14,803 nucleotides of DNA from Coriobacteriia bacterium (lineage in GTDB: Bacteria; Actinomycetota; Coriobacteriia; Anaerosomatales; Anaerosomataceae): assembly GCA_016938395.1 (NCBI GenBank), contig JAFGUS010000133.1, forward strand, positions 1 to 14,803, given 5' to 3'. The notes under the pieces are model-generated. The model ran no database searches and was not told where the DNA came from. It was given only the letters and a program-made list of their open reading frames with translations. The position numbers were made by a program, and so were the translations under genes. Positions 1-7,106 of the stretch are shown piece by piece (the stretch's first letter is position 1; every line of letters starts with the position of its first letter).

Positions 1-159
1 ATCCAGAAGGCTCAGACACTCCGCTGGGCTGTGCTCTCGCTCGTCGGCAGCCTCTCGTTCGTGTTCATCGCCGGACCGATCTACCTCTATCACTGGCGGA
101 AGATCGAGTCGGAGAAGGCCGAGTCGGCTCCGGCGGAGCTGCCTGCAGCGAGTTCGTGA
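1..159 (+). CDS. Partial small membrane protein, C-terminal 52 residues
   Basis: This is the 3' end of a gene whose start lies outside the window. The visible part has one hydrophobic segment (about residues 9-29 of the fragment), then the short sequence GPIYLYHWRKIE, and a polar tail ending at TGA. The same GPIYLYHWRKIE block closes the membrane segment of the next gene (265-627). The DNA coding for it (70-108 and 541-579) is almost identical, so the two genes are tandem paralogues. I do not recognise a named family. The hydrophobic helix followed at once by basic residues suggests an integral membrane protein with a cytoplasmic C-terminus. The function is unknown. Confidence 0.75.
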   Translation: MQKAQTLRWAVLSLVGSLSFVFIAGPIYLYHWRKIESEKAESAPAELPAASS

Positions 160-264
160 ACAGGTGCCGATCGTTCGCGGCGCGCGTCATCACGCGCATG
201 CTCGCCGTGCGTTCGGATGATGCGGTCGTACTGTATCGATAACTGACTAAGGAGGCGATCGGTC

Positions 265-627
265 ATGGCCGACGCTCGCTGGTCGCTCAGGAACATCTAC
301 CTGTACGTGGTCTGCCTGATCACCCTCATCATGGTGATCGTGGGCGGGGCGGGCACGATCCGCAGTGTCGCGGAGCTCGTCTATCCCGACCCGGGCTACT
401 ACTGGGGGGAACCGATTCCCGTCAAAGCCCAGGAGGGTCCGACTGCTGAGCAGCGCGCGGAGCAGGAGGAGTTCGCCCGCGCGCAGTCGGTGCGCCAGGG
501 GGTCCTCAACCTCGCGGGCAATCTCGCGATGGTCCTCATCGCTGGGCCGATCTACCTCTACCACTGGCGGAAGATCGAGATGGAGCACGTTGATACGCCG
601 CTGGGGGCCGCCCCGCCGGGTGTGTGA
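265..627 (+). CDS. Small two-helix membrane protein, unknown function
   Basis: The protein has 120 residues, starting at ATG with a strong Shine-Dalgarno AAGGAGG at 249-255. A first hydrophobic helix (about 10-32) follows the short N-terminus MADARWSLRN. A central polar part (about 40-78) carries YPDPGYYWGEPIP and a Glu-rich stretch. A second helix (about 86-106) ends in GPIYLYHWRKIE, shared with the truncated gene just upstream. The helix-loop-helix arrangement suggests both termini face the same side of the membrane. The arrangement as a tandem pair suggests duplication and perhaps a hetero-oligomer. No catalytic motif is visible and I cannot name a function. Confidence 0.82.
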   Translation: MADARWSLRNIYLYVVCLITLIMVIVGGAGTIRSVAELVYPDPGYYWGEPIPVKAQEGPTAEQRAEQEEFARAQSVRQGVLNLAGNLAMVLIAGPIYLYHWRKIEMEHVDTPLGAAPPGV

Positions 628-648
628 TGCTCGGGAGCGCCTCTCGGC

Positions 649-654
649 TATGAT
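649..654 (+). promoter_or_regulatory. Possible -10 element (TATGAT) ahead of the glutaredoxin gene
   Basis: TATGAT matches five of six bases of the sigma-70 -10 consensus and lies in the 89-bp gap before the glutaredoxin gene. It would start transcription near 661, just before a perfect hairpin. No convincing -35 box sits 16-18 bases upstream, so this is a weak call. Confidence 0.35.
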
Positions 655-664
655 TGGACGAGCT

Positions 665-690
665 GCCGGGTCGCCATTTCGCGACCCGGC
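665..690 (+). promoter_or_regulatory. Perfect 10-bp stem-loop between the membrane-protein gene and the glutaredoxin gene
   Basis: GCCGGGTCGC at 665-674 pairs perfectly with 681-690 around a six-base loop, CATTTC. No T-run follows, so it is not a standard intrinsic terminator. It lies 14 bases before the glutaredoxin Shine-Dalgarno. If the TATGAT element is used it would sit at the very 5' end of the message, where it could protect the transcript. Alternatively it could partly terminate read-through from the gene upstream. Confidence 0.5.
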
Positions 691-716
691 CCGGCCCGAC
701 CCCAAGGAGGGACCGC

Positions 717-962
717 ATGCCGGTAAAGGTGTATGCCCTGTCGACCTGCCCGTATTGCCGCATGGCGCGGAAGTACCTGGATGAGAACGACGTCCCCTAC
801 GACGTAGTGGAGGTTGATCTTCTCGAAGGTGAGGAGAAGTCGACCGCCGTCGAGGAGGTCCGCACCGTTTCCGGGGGCACGTCGTTCCCGGTCATCATCG
901 TCGGCGAGGAGGTCATCGTCGGCTTCAACAAGAAGCGGATGAAGGAGCTGTTGGGCCTGTGA
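717..962 (+). CDS. Glutaredoxin-like thiol-disulfide protein (CPYC)
   Basis: This is an 81-residue, single-domain thioredoxin-fold protein of the glutaredoxin/NrdH type. It begins MPVKVYALSTCPYC, placing the redox pair at Cys11 and Cys14. It has the conserved cis-Pro segment (TSFPVIIV, about 56-63) and the GF motif near the end (VGFNKKRMKELL). Length is normal for the family. An in-frame TTG at 654 would add 21 residues, but they do not look like family sequence and would span the hairpin. ATG 717 has the Shine-Dalgarno AAGGAGG at 704-710. The gene's stop overlaps the GTG start of the FTR-Rieske gene by four bases, so the two are translationally coupled, and this protein is a good candidate substrate or partner of that enzyme. 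Such proteins act in the cytoplasm. Confidence 0.93.
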   Translation: MPVKVYALSTCPYCRMARKYLDENDVPYDVVEVDLLEGEEKSTAVEEVRTVSGGTSFPVIIVGEEVIVGFNKKRMKELLGL

Positions 963-1636
963 GCGGCACAAGCGAACGGCCGGTTCGCCGGCGGTTCCCG
1001 GCCGGAACCACGATCGCCGATCTGAAGGCGTACATGGTGCCGTTTGTCGCCACGCTCGGCTACAAGCTGAATACCGAGACCGAGTTCGTGGACGAAGTGC
1101 TCGCCTCGGAGATCGAGATCCTCGAGGCTACCGGCGATGTGTACTGCCCGTGCCGGGTGCGCACCGGCGACCCGAAGGAAGACATGCAGATCGTCTGCCC
1201 GTGCATCCCGTTTCATGCCGAGCAGTTCGCGGCGATGCGGAAGTGCTGGTGCGGTCTGTTCATCCGGACGGACGTGGCCGACGGCGCCGATTTGCTCGGT
1301 GTGATCGATGAGCCCGAGGCGGGCACGGTTGTGGAGGTTCCCGTCTGCAGGGTCGACGATCTGGCACCCGGGCAGGTCAAGCACGTGAAGGTTGGCAAGG
1401 CCGATATCGCCCTCGCGCGCGTGGGCGACGAGTTCTTTGCGCTCTCGAACGTCTGCCGCCACGCGTTCGGTCCGTTGGCCGACGGGGTTCTCGACGGGCA
1501 CGAGGTCATGTGCCCGTGGCACGGGTGGCGTTACGACGTCCGCACGGGCACGACCGACCATCCCGATGCCGACGTGAAGACGTATCCGGTGACCGTGCGC
1601 GACTCCGAGGTGCTCATCAGTTTCACGCTGCGCTGA
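959..1636 (+). CDS. Ferredoxin:thioredoxin reductase catalytic domain fused to a Rieske [2Fe-2S] domain
   Basis: The 225-residue protein has two redox modules. Residues 17-115 match the FTR catalytic (beta) subunit: CPC at 63-65, CPC at 80-82 and CWC at 96-98, followed by GLF. In FTR these cysteines hold a [4Fe-4S] cluster beside a redox-active disulfide that reduces thioredoxin-like partners. Spacing here is CPC-X14-CPC-X13-CWC, against X16 and X8 in plant FTR. Residues 125-225 form a Rieske domain with C166-X-H168 and C185-X2-H188. It lacks the extra disulfide cysteines of bc1-type Rieske proteins, so it resembles Rieske ferredoxins of dioxygenase systems. The GTG start overlaps the glutaredoxin stop (GTGA), so the pair forms one unit. 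No FTR variable subunit is visible. I infer that the Rieske domain passes electrons to or from the FTR cluster and that the glutaredoxin-like protein is its disulfide substrate; neither is shown by the sequence. Confidence 0.9.
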   Translation: MSGTSERPVRRRFPAGTTIADLKAYMVPFVATLGYKLNTETEFVDEVLASEIEILEATGDVYCPCRVRTGDPKEDMQIVCPCIPFHAEQFAAMRKCWCGLFIRTDVADGADLLGVIDEPEAGTVVEVPVCRVDDLAPGQVKHVKVGKADIALARVGDEFFALSNVCRHAFGPLADGVLDGHEVMCPWHGWRYDVRTGTTDHPDADVKTYPVTVRDSEVLISFTLR

Positions 1637-1785
1637 CGCGCTGGCGTGCACTGCCGCGGCACGAGTCCCGGCGCAATCACGTCCTGCGCGGCGAGGGGCC
1701 ACAGGCCACAGGTCGAGCGCGAGTTCCGCAGATGCTGTCTGATGGCGTAGGCGCACCCGCATGGGTCCCGGCGCAGTTCCGCAAT

Positions 1786-1816
1786 GAAGAAGGGCCGCCA
1801 CTGGCGGCCCTTCTTC
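1786..1816. terminator. Bidirectional intrinsic terminator between convergent genes
   Basis: GAAGAAGGGCCGCCA (1786-1800) and its exact reverse complement (1802-1816) form a 15-base perfect inverted repeat around one central base, in practice a 14-bp stem with a 3-base loop. The A-rich 5' arm and T-rich 3' arm provide TTCTTC on either strand. It lies 150 bases after the FTR-Rieske stop and 42 bases after the SPFH gene stop on the other strand, so it can end both transcripts. I see no gene in the rest of 1637-1858. Confidence 0.88.
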
Positions 1817-1858
1817 GGGATGAGGACTGTTTGAGCACGGGTGCCCGTGCCGGTGCGC

Positions 1859-2782
1859 CTACTCGCTCTTCTCCTTGAACAGCTCGCCGATCCCCGCGAT
1901 GCTGCCGAGGATACCGGTGGTCTCGAGGGGCAGGAACACCTTGTTAGCCGCACCGTTGGCGATCGACTTGAGCGCCTCGAGGTAGCGGATGGCGATCAGG
2001 TCGTCAGTCGGGTCACCCTCGTGGATGGCGCCGAAGACGCTCTTGATGGCGAGCGCCTCACCTTCGGCGACCGTGAGCTTCTGGAACTTCTCGGCCTCGG
2101 CCACGTTCTTGATGGCCTGCGCCTGGCCCTCGGCCTCGAGAATCGCTGCGCCCTTCGAGCCCTCAGCGCGGGTGATGGCGGCCTGCTTGTCGCCGTCGGC
2201 CTCAAGGATCAGCGCGCGGCGGGTGCGCTCGGCCTTCATCTGACGGTGCATGGCCTCGGTGACGTCAACCGGTGGCTCGATGCGCTGCAGCTCCACGCGC
2301 ACCACGCGGACGCCCCACTTGTCGGTAGCGTCGTCGAGGATCTGGCGGAGTGCGGCGTTGATCTGCTCACGGCTCGTGAGTGACTCGTCAAGCTGCATCT
2401 CGCCGATCACGTTACGCAGGTTGGTCTGCGCGAGTTTGGTGGCGGCCACGTAGAAGTTGGCCACGTTGTAGACGAGCTTCACGGGGTCCGTGGCCTCGTA
2501 GTAGACGACGGCGTCCACCGTGACCACGACGTTGTCCTTAGTGATGACCTCCTGCGGCGGCACGTCCACGACGTTCTCGCGCATGTCCACCTTCGTCATC
2601 TTGTCGATGACCGGAACGATGATGTGCAGGCCCGAGTCGGCCGTACGCTGGTACTTGCCGAGGCGCTCGATGAGGCCCTTCTCGTACGGGCGCACGATGC
2701 GGATGCCCGCCAGCGCGTAAAAGAACAGAACGAACAGCACCACCACGCCGAAGAGAATGGCAAAGACTCCTGCACCTTCCAT
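1859..2782 (-). CDS. SPFH/Band 7 (stomatin-like) membrane protein
   Basis: The protein has 307 residues. A single N-terminal hydrophobic helix (about 6-28) is followed by the SPFH/Band 7 domain (about 28-185). That domain includes the family's [16 protein letters not shown] and the [14 protein letters not shown] strand region. A heptad-like Ala/Glu-rich coiled coil follows (about 190-250, repeated AEG/EAEG units), and a short hydrophobic C-terminal part (about 285-300). This is the layout of slipins, paraslipins and QmcA-type proteins, which form oligomeric cages or membrane microdomains and often interact with proteases such as FtsH. The start has a Shine-Dalgarno AAGGAG that lies inside the last codons of the upstream nfeD-like gene, and the gap between the two genes is two bases. 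The nfeD-stomatin pairing is a classic conserved operon, which strengthens both calls. Confidence 0.93.
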   Translation of the reverse strand: MEGAGVFAILFGVVVLFVLFFYALAGIRIVRPYEKGLIERLGKYQRTADSGLHIIVPVIDKMTKVDMRENVVDVPPQEVITKDNVVVTVDAVVYYEATDPVKLVYNVANFYVAATKLAQTNLRNVIGEMQLDESLTSREQINAALRQILDDATDKWGVRVVRVELQRIEPPVDVTEAMHRQMKAERTRRALILEADGDKQAAITRAEGSKGAAILEAEGQAQAIKNVAEAEKFQKLTVAEGEALAIKSVFGAIHEGDPTDDLIAIRYLEALKSIANGAANKVFLPLETTGILGSIAGIGELFKEKSE

Positions 2783-2784
2783 GG

Positions 2785-3240
2785 TTACTCCTTATCGGTC
2801 GAATCTGTGTCAGCGACACGCACCACGAGGTGCGTGCCCACGATCTTCTCCACCACGACACGCGTGCCCACGGGGATCACTTCGCGGCCCACCGAGTCGG
2901 CGACCCACTCCTCGCGCTCCACGCGCACACGCCCCGGCCCGGGCGCCGGTTCGATCTCCTGTATCGCCACGCCCTCCTGCCCGATGAGGCGGTCGGCGCC
3001 CATGCGCTCGGGCGGCTCGTGCGTCACCCGGTCGGAGAACCTGCGCAGGCTGAATAGCAGGATCGCGGAGACAGCGAGGAACGTCGCCCACTGCCATCCA
3101 AGGCTGACGTCGATCCAGTTCACGCCCGCGGCTGCCGCGGCCCCGATGCCGAACGGCAGCATGAAGAACCCCGCGGTGAAGATCTCGCCGACGATGAGCA
3201 CCGCGGCGAGCCCCACCCATACCCAGAACCATATGTCCAT
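2785..3240 (-). CDS. NfeD-like membrane protein (short form)
   Basis: The protein has 151 residues. Hydrophobic segments lie at about 3-22, 25-42 and 48-64, followed by a basic turn (LRRFSDRV). A soluble C-terminal domain of about 65 residues (85-148) matches the OB-fold of NfeD proteins, with [19 protein letters not shown] and the closing VPVGTRV-like strand ([14 protein letters not shown]). The N-terminal ClpP-like protease domain of long NfeD proteins is absent, so this is the short form usually encoded beside a stomatin/SPFH gene, as it is here. The Shine-Dalgarno AAGGGAG lies about 9 bases before the ATG. The short form is thought to assist assembly or function of its SPFH partner at the membrane. 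Confidence 0.88.
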   Translation of the reverse strand: MDIWFWVWVGLAAVLIVGEIFTAGFFMLPFGIGAAAAAGVNWIDVSLGWQWATFLAVSAILLFSLRRFSDRVTHEPPERMGADRLIGQEGVAIQEIEPAPGPGRVRVEREEWVADSVGREVIPVGTRVVVEKIVGTHLVVRVADTDSTDKE

Positions 3241-3391
3241 CTACGGTGTCTCCCTTTCTGAGCGGTCAATGGTCAGATTACCCCCAGGCGGCGCAGCCTA
3301 ACGCCGCCAGTGCGAGGCAGGTCCCGGTCGCAGCATGAGCCGGGTCAATCGGCGGCGGCACCGTCGAAGGCGCCCCGGCCCTCCGCAGACG

Positions 3392-3397
3392 TATACT
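3392..3397 (+). promoter_or_regulatory. Possible -10 element (TATACT) for the HEAT-like gene
   Basis: TATACT lies 21 bases before the ATG at 3419 and would give a transcript starting near 3404, just ahead of the GGGAGG ribosome-binding site. It also argues against the longer reading frame start at 3335. No good -35 box is seen. Confidence 0.35.
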
Positions 3398-3418
3398 GGT
3401 GCCCGGGAGGTGGCCGCG

Positions 3419-3631
3419 ATGGACCTGCGTGAGTACGTGCACGAGATGGGCGCGAGGCTCGAGGCGAGTACGGACAGCGCCGAGCGGGTCACGCTCGCCG
3501 CCCTACTTGCGGCGACGAACTCGTCGGACGCCGAACCGTACCTTGCCGATGCGCTCGCCGCCGAATCCGATGAGGACGTCAAAGCGCACATCCGCGAGGC
3601 GCTCGTCGCGCTTTCGAACTCGGCCGACTAG
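3419..3631 (+). CDS. Small helical protein, possibly a single HEAT-like repeat
   Basis: The 70-residue acidic protein starts MDLREYVHEMGARLEAS. Its middle and end (LAALLAATNSSDAEPYLADA, then EDVKAHIREALVAL) look like paired amphipathic helices of a HEAT/PBS-lyase-type repeat. It is too short for a full repeat array. ATG 3419 has GGGAGG seven bases upstream; the in-frame ATG at 3335 would add 28 Arg/Pro-rich residues that look non-coding and would put the TATACT element inside the gene. It converges on the NDH-2 gene with 11 bases between stops and no terminator. The function is unknown; a protein-protein adaptor is only a guess. Confidence 0.7.
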   Translation: MDLREYVHEMGARLEASTDSAERVTLAALLAATNSSDAEPYLADALAAESDEDVKAHIREALVALSNSAD

Positions 3632-3642
3632 AGCCGCCCCGC

Positions 3643-4920
3643 CTACCGGAACATCTTGAACATCTCGCGCGTCCGGCGCACCGCAAGCTTGACGCCGCCG
3701 ACGATCCACCAGTAGAGCACGTAGGTGAGCCGCTTCATCACGATGGCGGGCAGCCCCGTGAGCTTCATTCCGCCGAGCATCCAGCCCGCTCCCCACGTGG
3801 GGCCCACGCTGACGAACTCGCCGTGCATGTTGGGGATGAACGGCTCAGGCTCCCTGCCGCGGGCCTCGGCGAGCACGTTCTCCGCACAGTGTTCGGCCTG
3901 GTGGATGGCAAACTGCGCGAGCATCGGCAGCGTCCGGCTGTCCTTGGGATCGCGGAACGCCGAGACGTCACCGATGATGTAGATGTCGTCATGGTCGGGT
4001 GCCTTACCCAGCTCGTTGGCCACGAGTCGTCCCGACGGGTCGGCCTGAAGACCCCAGGCCACGGCATCCGGGTCGGCCTTGGCACCGCCGCAGAAGCAGA
4101 TGACCGGTGCGGGGATCTCCCGCCCGTCGGCAAGGTAGAGCGCGCCGTCGTCCACCCGCTCGACCATAGAGCCGAGGTGAAGCGTGACGCCGAGCTTGTT
4201 GAGCCGTTTGCGGACCTTCTCCCGAAGCGCGTCCGGCAGGTCGTAGAGGATGTCCGGGCGGCCTTCGACGACGTGGACCGAGAGGTCCGACGGGTCGAGT
4301 CCGAAAGCGAGCATGCGCTTGGGCAGCATCTGCCCGAGCGTGCCGACGATCTCCATGCCGGTGGCGCCGGCACCCACCACGACGAACGACAGCGCGCGGC
4401 GGCGCTCGGAGCGATCGGCGATGACGATGGCCTTCTTGAACTGCTCCTCGATGCGGCGCTGCAGCTCCTGCGCGTCGTCCACCGACCACATGGTCACGGC
4501 GTGCTCGCGGAGCCCCGGCACGGGGGGCACGAAAGCCACGGCGCCGGTTGCGATGATGAGGCGCCAGTAGGGGACCTCTTCGCCCCCTTCACCGCGCGGA
4601 CCGATCGTCACGAGGTGGTCGTTCGGACGGACGCTGTCCACGCGGTTGTAGCAGATCGTGACCGCGAGGTCCTTGAACACGGTGGGGTGCCAGAGTTCGC
4701 AGAAGTCAGGCCGAGGGGGGCCGACCGCCACGAGGTCGAGTTCTGAGAGCGCCTGCTGACACGGGTTGGGCTCCACGAGGAGGATCTCGAGGTCGTCCCC
4801 GCGCTTGAGTCCCTTCGCGAGCTTCACGGCGAGTGTCGTGCCGGCGTAGCCTCCGCCGGCGATGACGACTCGCCGTCCGATACCCGGGGTGACGTTTGGA
4901 CCTGCCGAAGCGGTTTGCAT
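3643..4920 (-). CDS. NDH-2-type NAD(P)H dehydrogenase / FAD-dependent pyridine nucleotide-disulfide oxidoreductase family
   Basis: The protein has 425 residues. The FAD-binding dinucleotide fold carries GGGYAG at 22-27, LIIATGA at 121-127 and the second FAD motif IYIIGDVS at 313-320. The NAD(P)H-binding fold carries VVGAGATGME at 181-190. After it comes AQFAIHQAEH (335-344), resembling the AQxAxQ quinone-site motif of type II NADH dehydrogenases. The C-terminal 45 residues contain a hydrophobic helix rich in Trp and basic residues (about 390-415), as used by NDH-2 to sit on the membrane. I infer that it oxidises NAD(P)H and passes electrons to quinone without pumping protons. A sulfide:quinone reductase is less likely because the paired redox cysteines are not evident, though Cys54, Cys74 and Cys90 are present. 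The Shine-Dalgarno AAGGAG lies 6 bases before the ATG. It is transcribed alone. Confidence 0.85.
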   Translation of the reverse strand: MQTASAGPNVTPGIGRRVVIAGGGYAGTTLAVKLAKGLKRGDDLEILLVEPNPCQQALSELDLVAVGPPRPDFCELWHPTVFKDLAVTICYNRVDSVRPNDHLVTIGPRGEGGEEVPYWRLIIATGAVAFVPPVPGLREHAVTMWSVDDAQELQRRIEEQFKKAIVIADRSERRRALSFVVVGAGATGMEIVGTLGQMLPKRMLAFGLDPSDLSVHVVEGRPDILYDLPDALREKVRKRLNKLGVTLHLGSMVERVDDGALYLADGREIPAPVICFCGGAKADPDAVAWGLQADPSGRLVANELGKAPDHDDIYIIGDVSAFRDPKDSRTLPMLAQFAIHQAEHCAENVLAEARGREPEPFIPNMHGEFVSVGPTWGAGWMLGGMKLTGLPAIVMKRLTYVLYWWIVGGVKLAVRRTREMFKMFR

Positions 4921-4984
4921 GTTTGCTCCTTCCGCGTTGTGACCGCTATCAGGGTACCCGAAGACTCAGCTGTTGTGGCGGTTC

Positions 4985-5015
4985 TTGAGAAGAAATTCAC
5001 AATCAATCAGACTAT
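4985..5015 (+). promoter_or_regulatory. AT-rich divergent promoter region ahead of tilS
   Basis: Between the start of the NDH-2 gene and tilS, an unusually AT-rich stretch includes TTGAGA (4985-4990) and GACTAT (5010-5015), with a 19-base spacer. In such GC-rich DNA this composition is suggestive of a promoter for the tilS-hpt-ftsH unit, but the match is loose. The rest of the 170-bp gap shows no gene. Confidence 0.3.
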
Positions 5016-5090
5016 CCCGACGAGTGGTCTCTCACCACCGCGTCGGCGGGTGCGGAGTGCGGGTGCATGCCGTACCCTGGAGCCATGAAT

Positions 5091-6509
5091 ATGCTCCCAA
5101 GTATCGCGCGCCAAACGGCCGAACGGCACGCCATGCTGCCCGAGGGGTCCACTGTGCTCGCCCTCGTCTCGGGCGGCGCGGACTCTGTGGCGCTGTTGCG
5201 GCTACTCGCCGCGGGAGAACTCGGCGACCTCACGGGTCGCCTTGCGGTGCTGCACGTGAACCACCTGCTGCGCGGTGAGGACGCCGATGCCGACGAGGCC
5301 TTCGTCATGGCGCTGTGTGAGCGCCTCGATGTGCCGTGCCGCGTCGTGCACTACGATGTTGCGGCCTACGCCGAGGCCGAGGGACTCAACCTCGAAGACG
5401 CCGGCCGCCGCGTGCGCTATGGCTTCGCCGACGATGAACTCGATACCAGGTGTGCCGTGCTCGGCGTGCCACCCGAACAGGGCCGTATCGCGGTCGCCCA
5501 CACCGCCGACGATCGCCTCGAGACGTTTCTCGCACGCCTCGTCACGGGTGCCGGTCCGGGCGGGCTCGGCTCGATCGCGCCGGTGCGCGGGCGCGTCGTC
5601 CGTCCGCTGATCGACGCCCGACGCTCCGACGTGACGGCATATCTCACGGCACTCGGCCAGTCCTGGTGCGAGGATGCGACCAACGCGGACACGTCGCGCG
5701 AGCGTGCCTGGGTGCGCCACGAACTGCTCCCGTTGATCGAGCGTCGCAACCCGTCGTTCGGTGTCACGGCGGCGCGCACGATGGCACTGCTCGGCGAGCA
5801 GGACGATGCGATCGGGGAGATCGCCGCGGGACACGTAGAGCGCCTGGCCCGCAGGGAGCAGGAGACGCTTGTGTTCGACGCGCCCGGTGTGGCAGCGCTT
5901 CCCGCATGGCTCGCGCGGCGAGCCGTGCGGGACGCGCTCATCGCGGCGTTTCCCGAGGCGTCCCGCATCGAGTACGAGCACATCGCGGCACTGACGGTCG
6001 GGCTGGCCGACACCGCCTTTGCGCGCGATCTGCCGTTCGGTCTGCGGGTCGAGGCGGAGTACGGTAGACTTAGAGTTTCCCGAAGGGGAGATGGTTCGGC
6101 GTCCGTGGCACCCGGCTTGCTCGAACTGCCGGGCACCCTCGATCTCGGAGGTGCAGGCACGCTCGAGGCACGACTCGGGGCACCGGCTGAAGTCGCGCGG
6201 GGCCCGCATCGTGTCTCGATCGACGCTGAGGCGGTGCGGTGGCCGTTGGTCATCGACTCGGTTCGGGAGGGCGATCGTATGCGTCCGCTGGGACTCGGGG
6301 GCAGCAAGAAGCTCTCGGACCTGCTCATCGACGCAAAGGTCCCCCGTCGGCTGAGGTCGGGTACGCCTGTCGTGCGTGACGGAAGCCGCATCGTCTGGCT
6401 GGCGGGCATCGCGCTCGCCGAGGAGTGTCGCGTCGGACCGGCAACGGCGCGCGTGGCCGACCTCATCTGGCGGCCACGGGAGATCAGTGTGGACCGGCAG
6501 CCGCTGTGA
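5091..6509 (+). CDS. tilS: tRNA(Ile)-lysidine synthase
   Basis: The enzyme uses ATP to attach lysine to C34 of the CAU anticodon tRNA(Ile), changing both its codon and its amino acid identity. From this start it has 472 residues. The PP-loop ATP motif SGGADS lies at 27-32. [11 protein letters not shown] and [10 protein letters not shown] are the expected N-type ATPase motifs. Near the C-terminus [19 protein letters not shown] and [16 protein letters not shown] mark the TilS C-terminal tRNA-binding domain, so the protein is full-length. ATG 5091 has GGAG eight bases upstream. ATG 5085 is too close to it. ATG 5067 would add eight residues and has its own GGAG nine bases upstream, so it cannot be excluded. 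The stop lies 22 bases before hpt, and the tilS-hpt-ftsH order is widely conserved. Confidence 0.96.
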   Translation: MLPSIARQTAERHAMLPEGSTVLALVSGGADSVALLRLLAAGELGDLTGRLAVLHVNHLLRGEDADADEAFVMALCERLDVPCRVVHYDVAAYAEAEGLNLEDAGRRVRYGFADDELDTRCAVLGVPPEQGRIAVAHTADDRLETFLARLVTGAGPGGLGSIAPVRGRVVRPLIDARRSDVTAYLTALGQSWCEDATNADTSRERAWVRHELLPLIERRNPSFGVTAARTMALLGEQDDAIGEIAAGHVERLARREQETLVFDAPGVAALPAWLARRAVRDALIAAFPEASRIEYEHIAALTVGLADTAFARDLPFGLRVEAEYGRLRVSRRGDGSASVAPGLLELPGTLDLGGAGTLEARLGAPAEVARGPHRVSIDAEAVRWPLVIDSVREGDRMRPLGLGGSKKLSDLLIDAKVPRRLRSGTPVVRDGSRIVWLAGIALAEECRVGPATARVADLIWRPREISVDRQPL

Positions 6510-6531
6510 CGGCAGAGCGAGAAGAGGGGCG

Positions 6532-7083
6532 ATGAGTATCCACGCCGACATCGACCACGTGATCCTGGCCGAGGACGTCATCGCCGGGCGCGTCCGCGAA
6601 CTCGGAGCGCAGATCGTGCGCGACTACGCGTCCTCGAGCAAGCCGGTACTGCTCGTTGCGGTGCTGCGCGGTGCGGCGCTCTTCGTGGCCGACCTGGCTC
6701 GCGCCATCGAGGACAAGGTCGAGATCGATTTCATGGCGGTCTCGAGCTACGGGTCATCGACCAAGTCATCGGGCGTGGTTCGCATACTCAAGGACCTTGA
6801 CGAGGACATCGAGGGGCGGCACGTGCTCGTCGTGGAGGACATCCTCGACACGGGGCTCACCCTCAAGTACCTGCTGCGGAACCTGGCCTCGCGCAAGCCG
6901 GCCAGCCTCGAAGTGGTGACGCTGCTCGCCAAAGAGGGTAAGCAGCAGGTGCCGATCGAGTGCAAGTACGTCGGCTTCTCGGTCCCCGACGAGTTCGTCG
7001 TGGGCTACGGGCTCGACTATGGAGAGCGGTATCGGAACCTGCCCTACATCGGGGTGCTCAAACCCGAGATCTACGCCGACTGA
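6532..7083 (+). CDS. hpt: Hypoxanthine phosphoribosyltransferase
   Basis: This cytoplasmic 183-residue purine salvage enzyme joins hypoxanthine (and usually guanine) to PRPP to give IMP or GMP. It shows the pyrophosphate-binding loop LRG (45-47), the flexible loop [10 protein letters not shown] (72-81), and the PRPP-binding signature [12 protein letters not shown] (100-111) with Glu102 and Asp103 for Mg-PRPP and Asp106 as the usual general base. The base-binding C-terminus has [19 protein letters not shown]. Length is normal for the bacterial family. It sits between tilS and ftsH, 22 and 23 bases away, probably in one operon. In several Gram-positive bacteria HPRT and TilS also regulate ftsH expression together; that is known elsewhere and only possible here. 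Confidence 0.96.
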   Translation: MSIHADIDHVILAEDVIAGRVRELGAQIVRDYASSSKPVLLVAVLRGAALFVADLARAIEDKVEIDFMAVSSYGSSTKSSGVVRILKDLDEDIEGRHVLVVEDILDTGLTLKYLLRNLASRKPASLEVVTLLAKEGKQQVPIECKYVGFSVPDEFVVGYGLDYGERYRNLPYIGVLKPEIYAD

Positions 7084-7106
7084 CGGCGGACAAGGAGTCG
7101 ACGCGA

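Noticed and set aside
797..1801. Long open frame on the minus strand opposite glutaredoxin and FTR-Rieske
   Set aside because: It lies opposite genes with clear family motifs, is Arg/His/Ala-rich as expected for antisense frames in GC-rich DNA, and crosses the terminator at 1786-1816.
3275..3280. TAATCT on the minus strand as a -10 box for the nfeD-SPFH pair
   Set aside because: The position is plausible, about 35 bases before the start codon, but no -35 box is found and six-base matches of this quality occur by chance.
5202..6581. Long open frame on the minus strand opposite tilS
   Set aside because: tilS on the plus strand has all its motifs. The opposite frame has no recognisable domain and its composition mirrors tilS codon bias.
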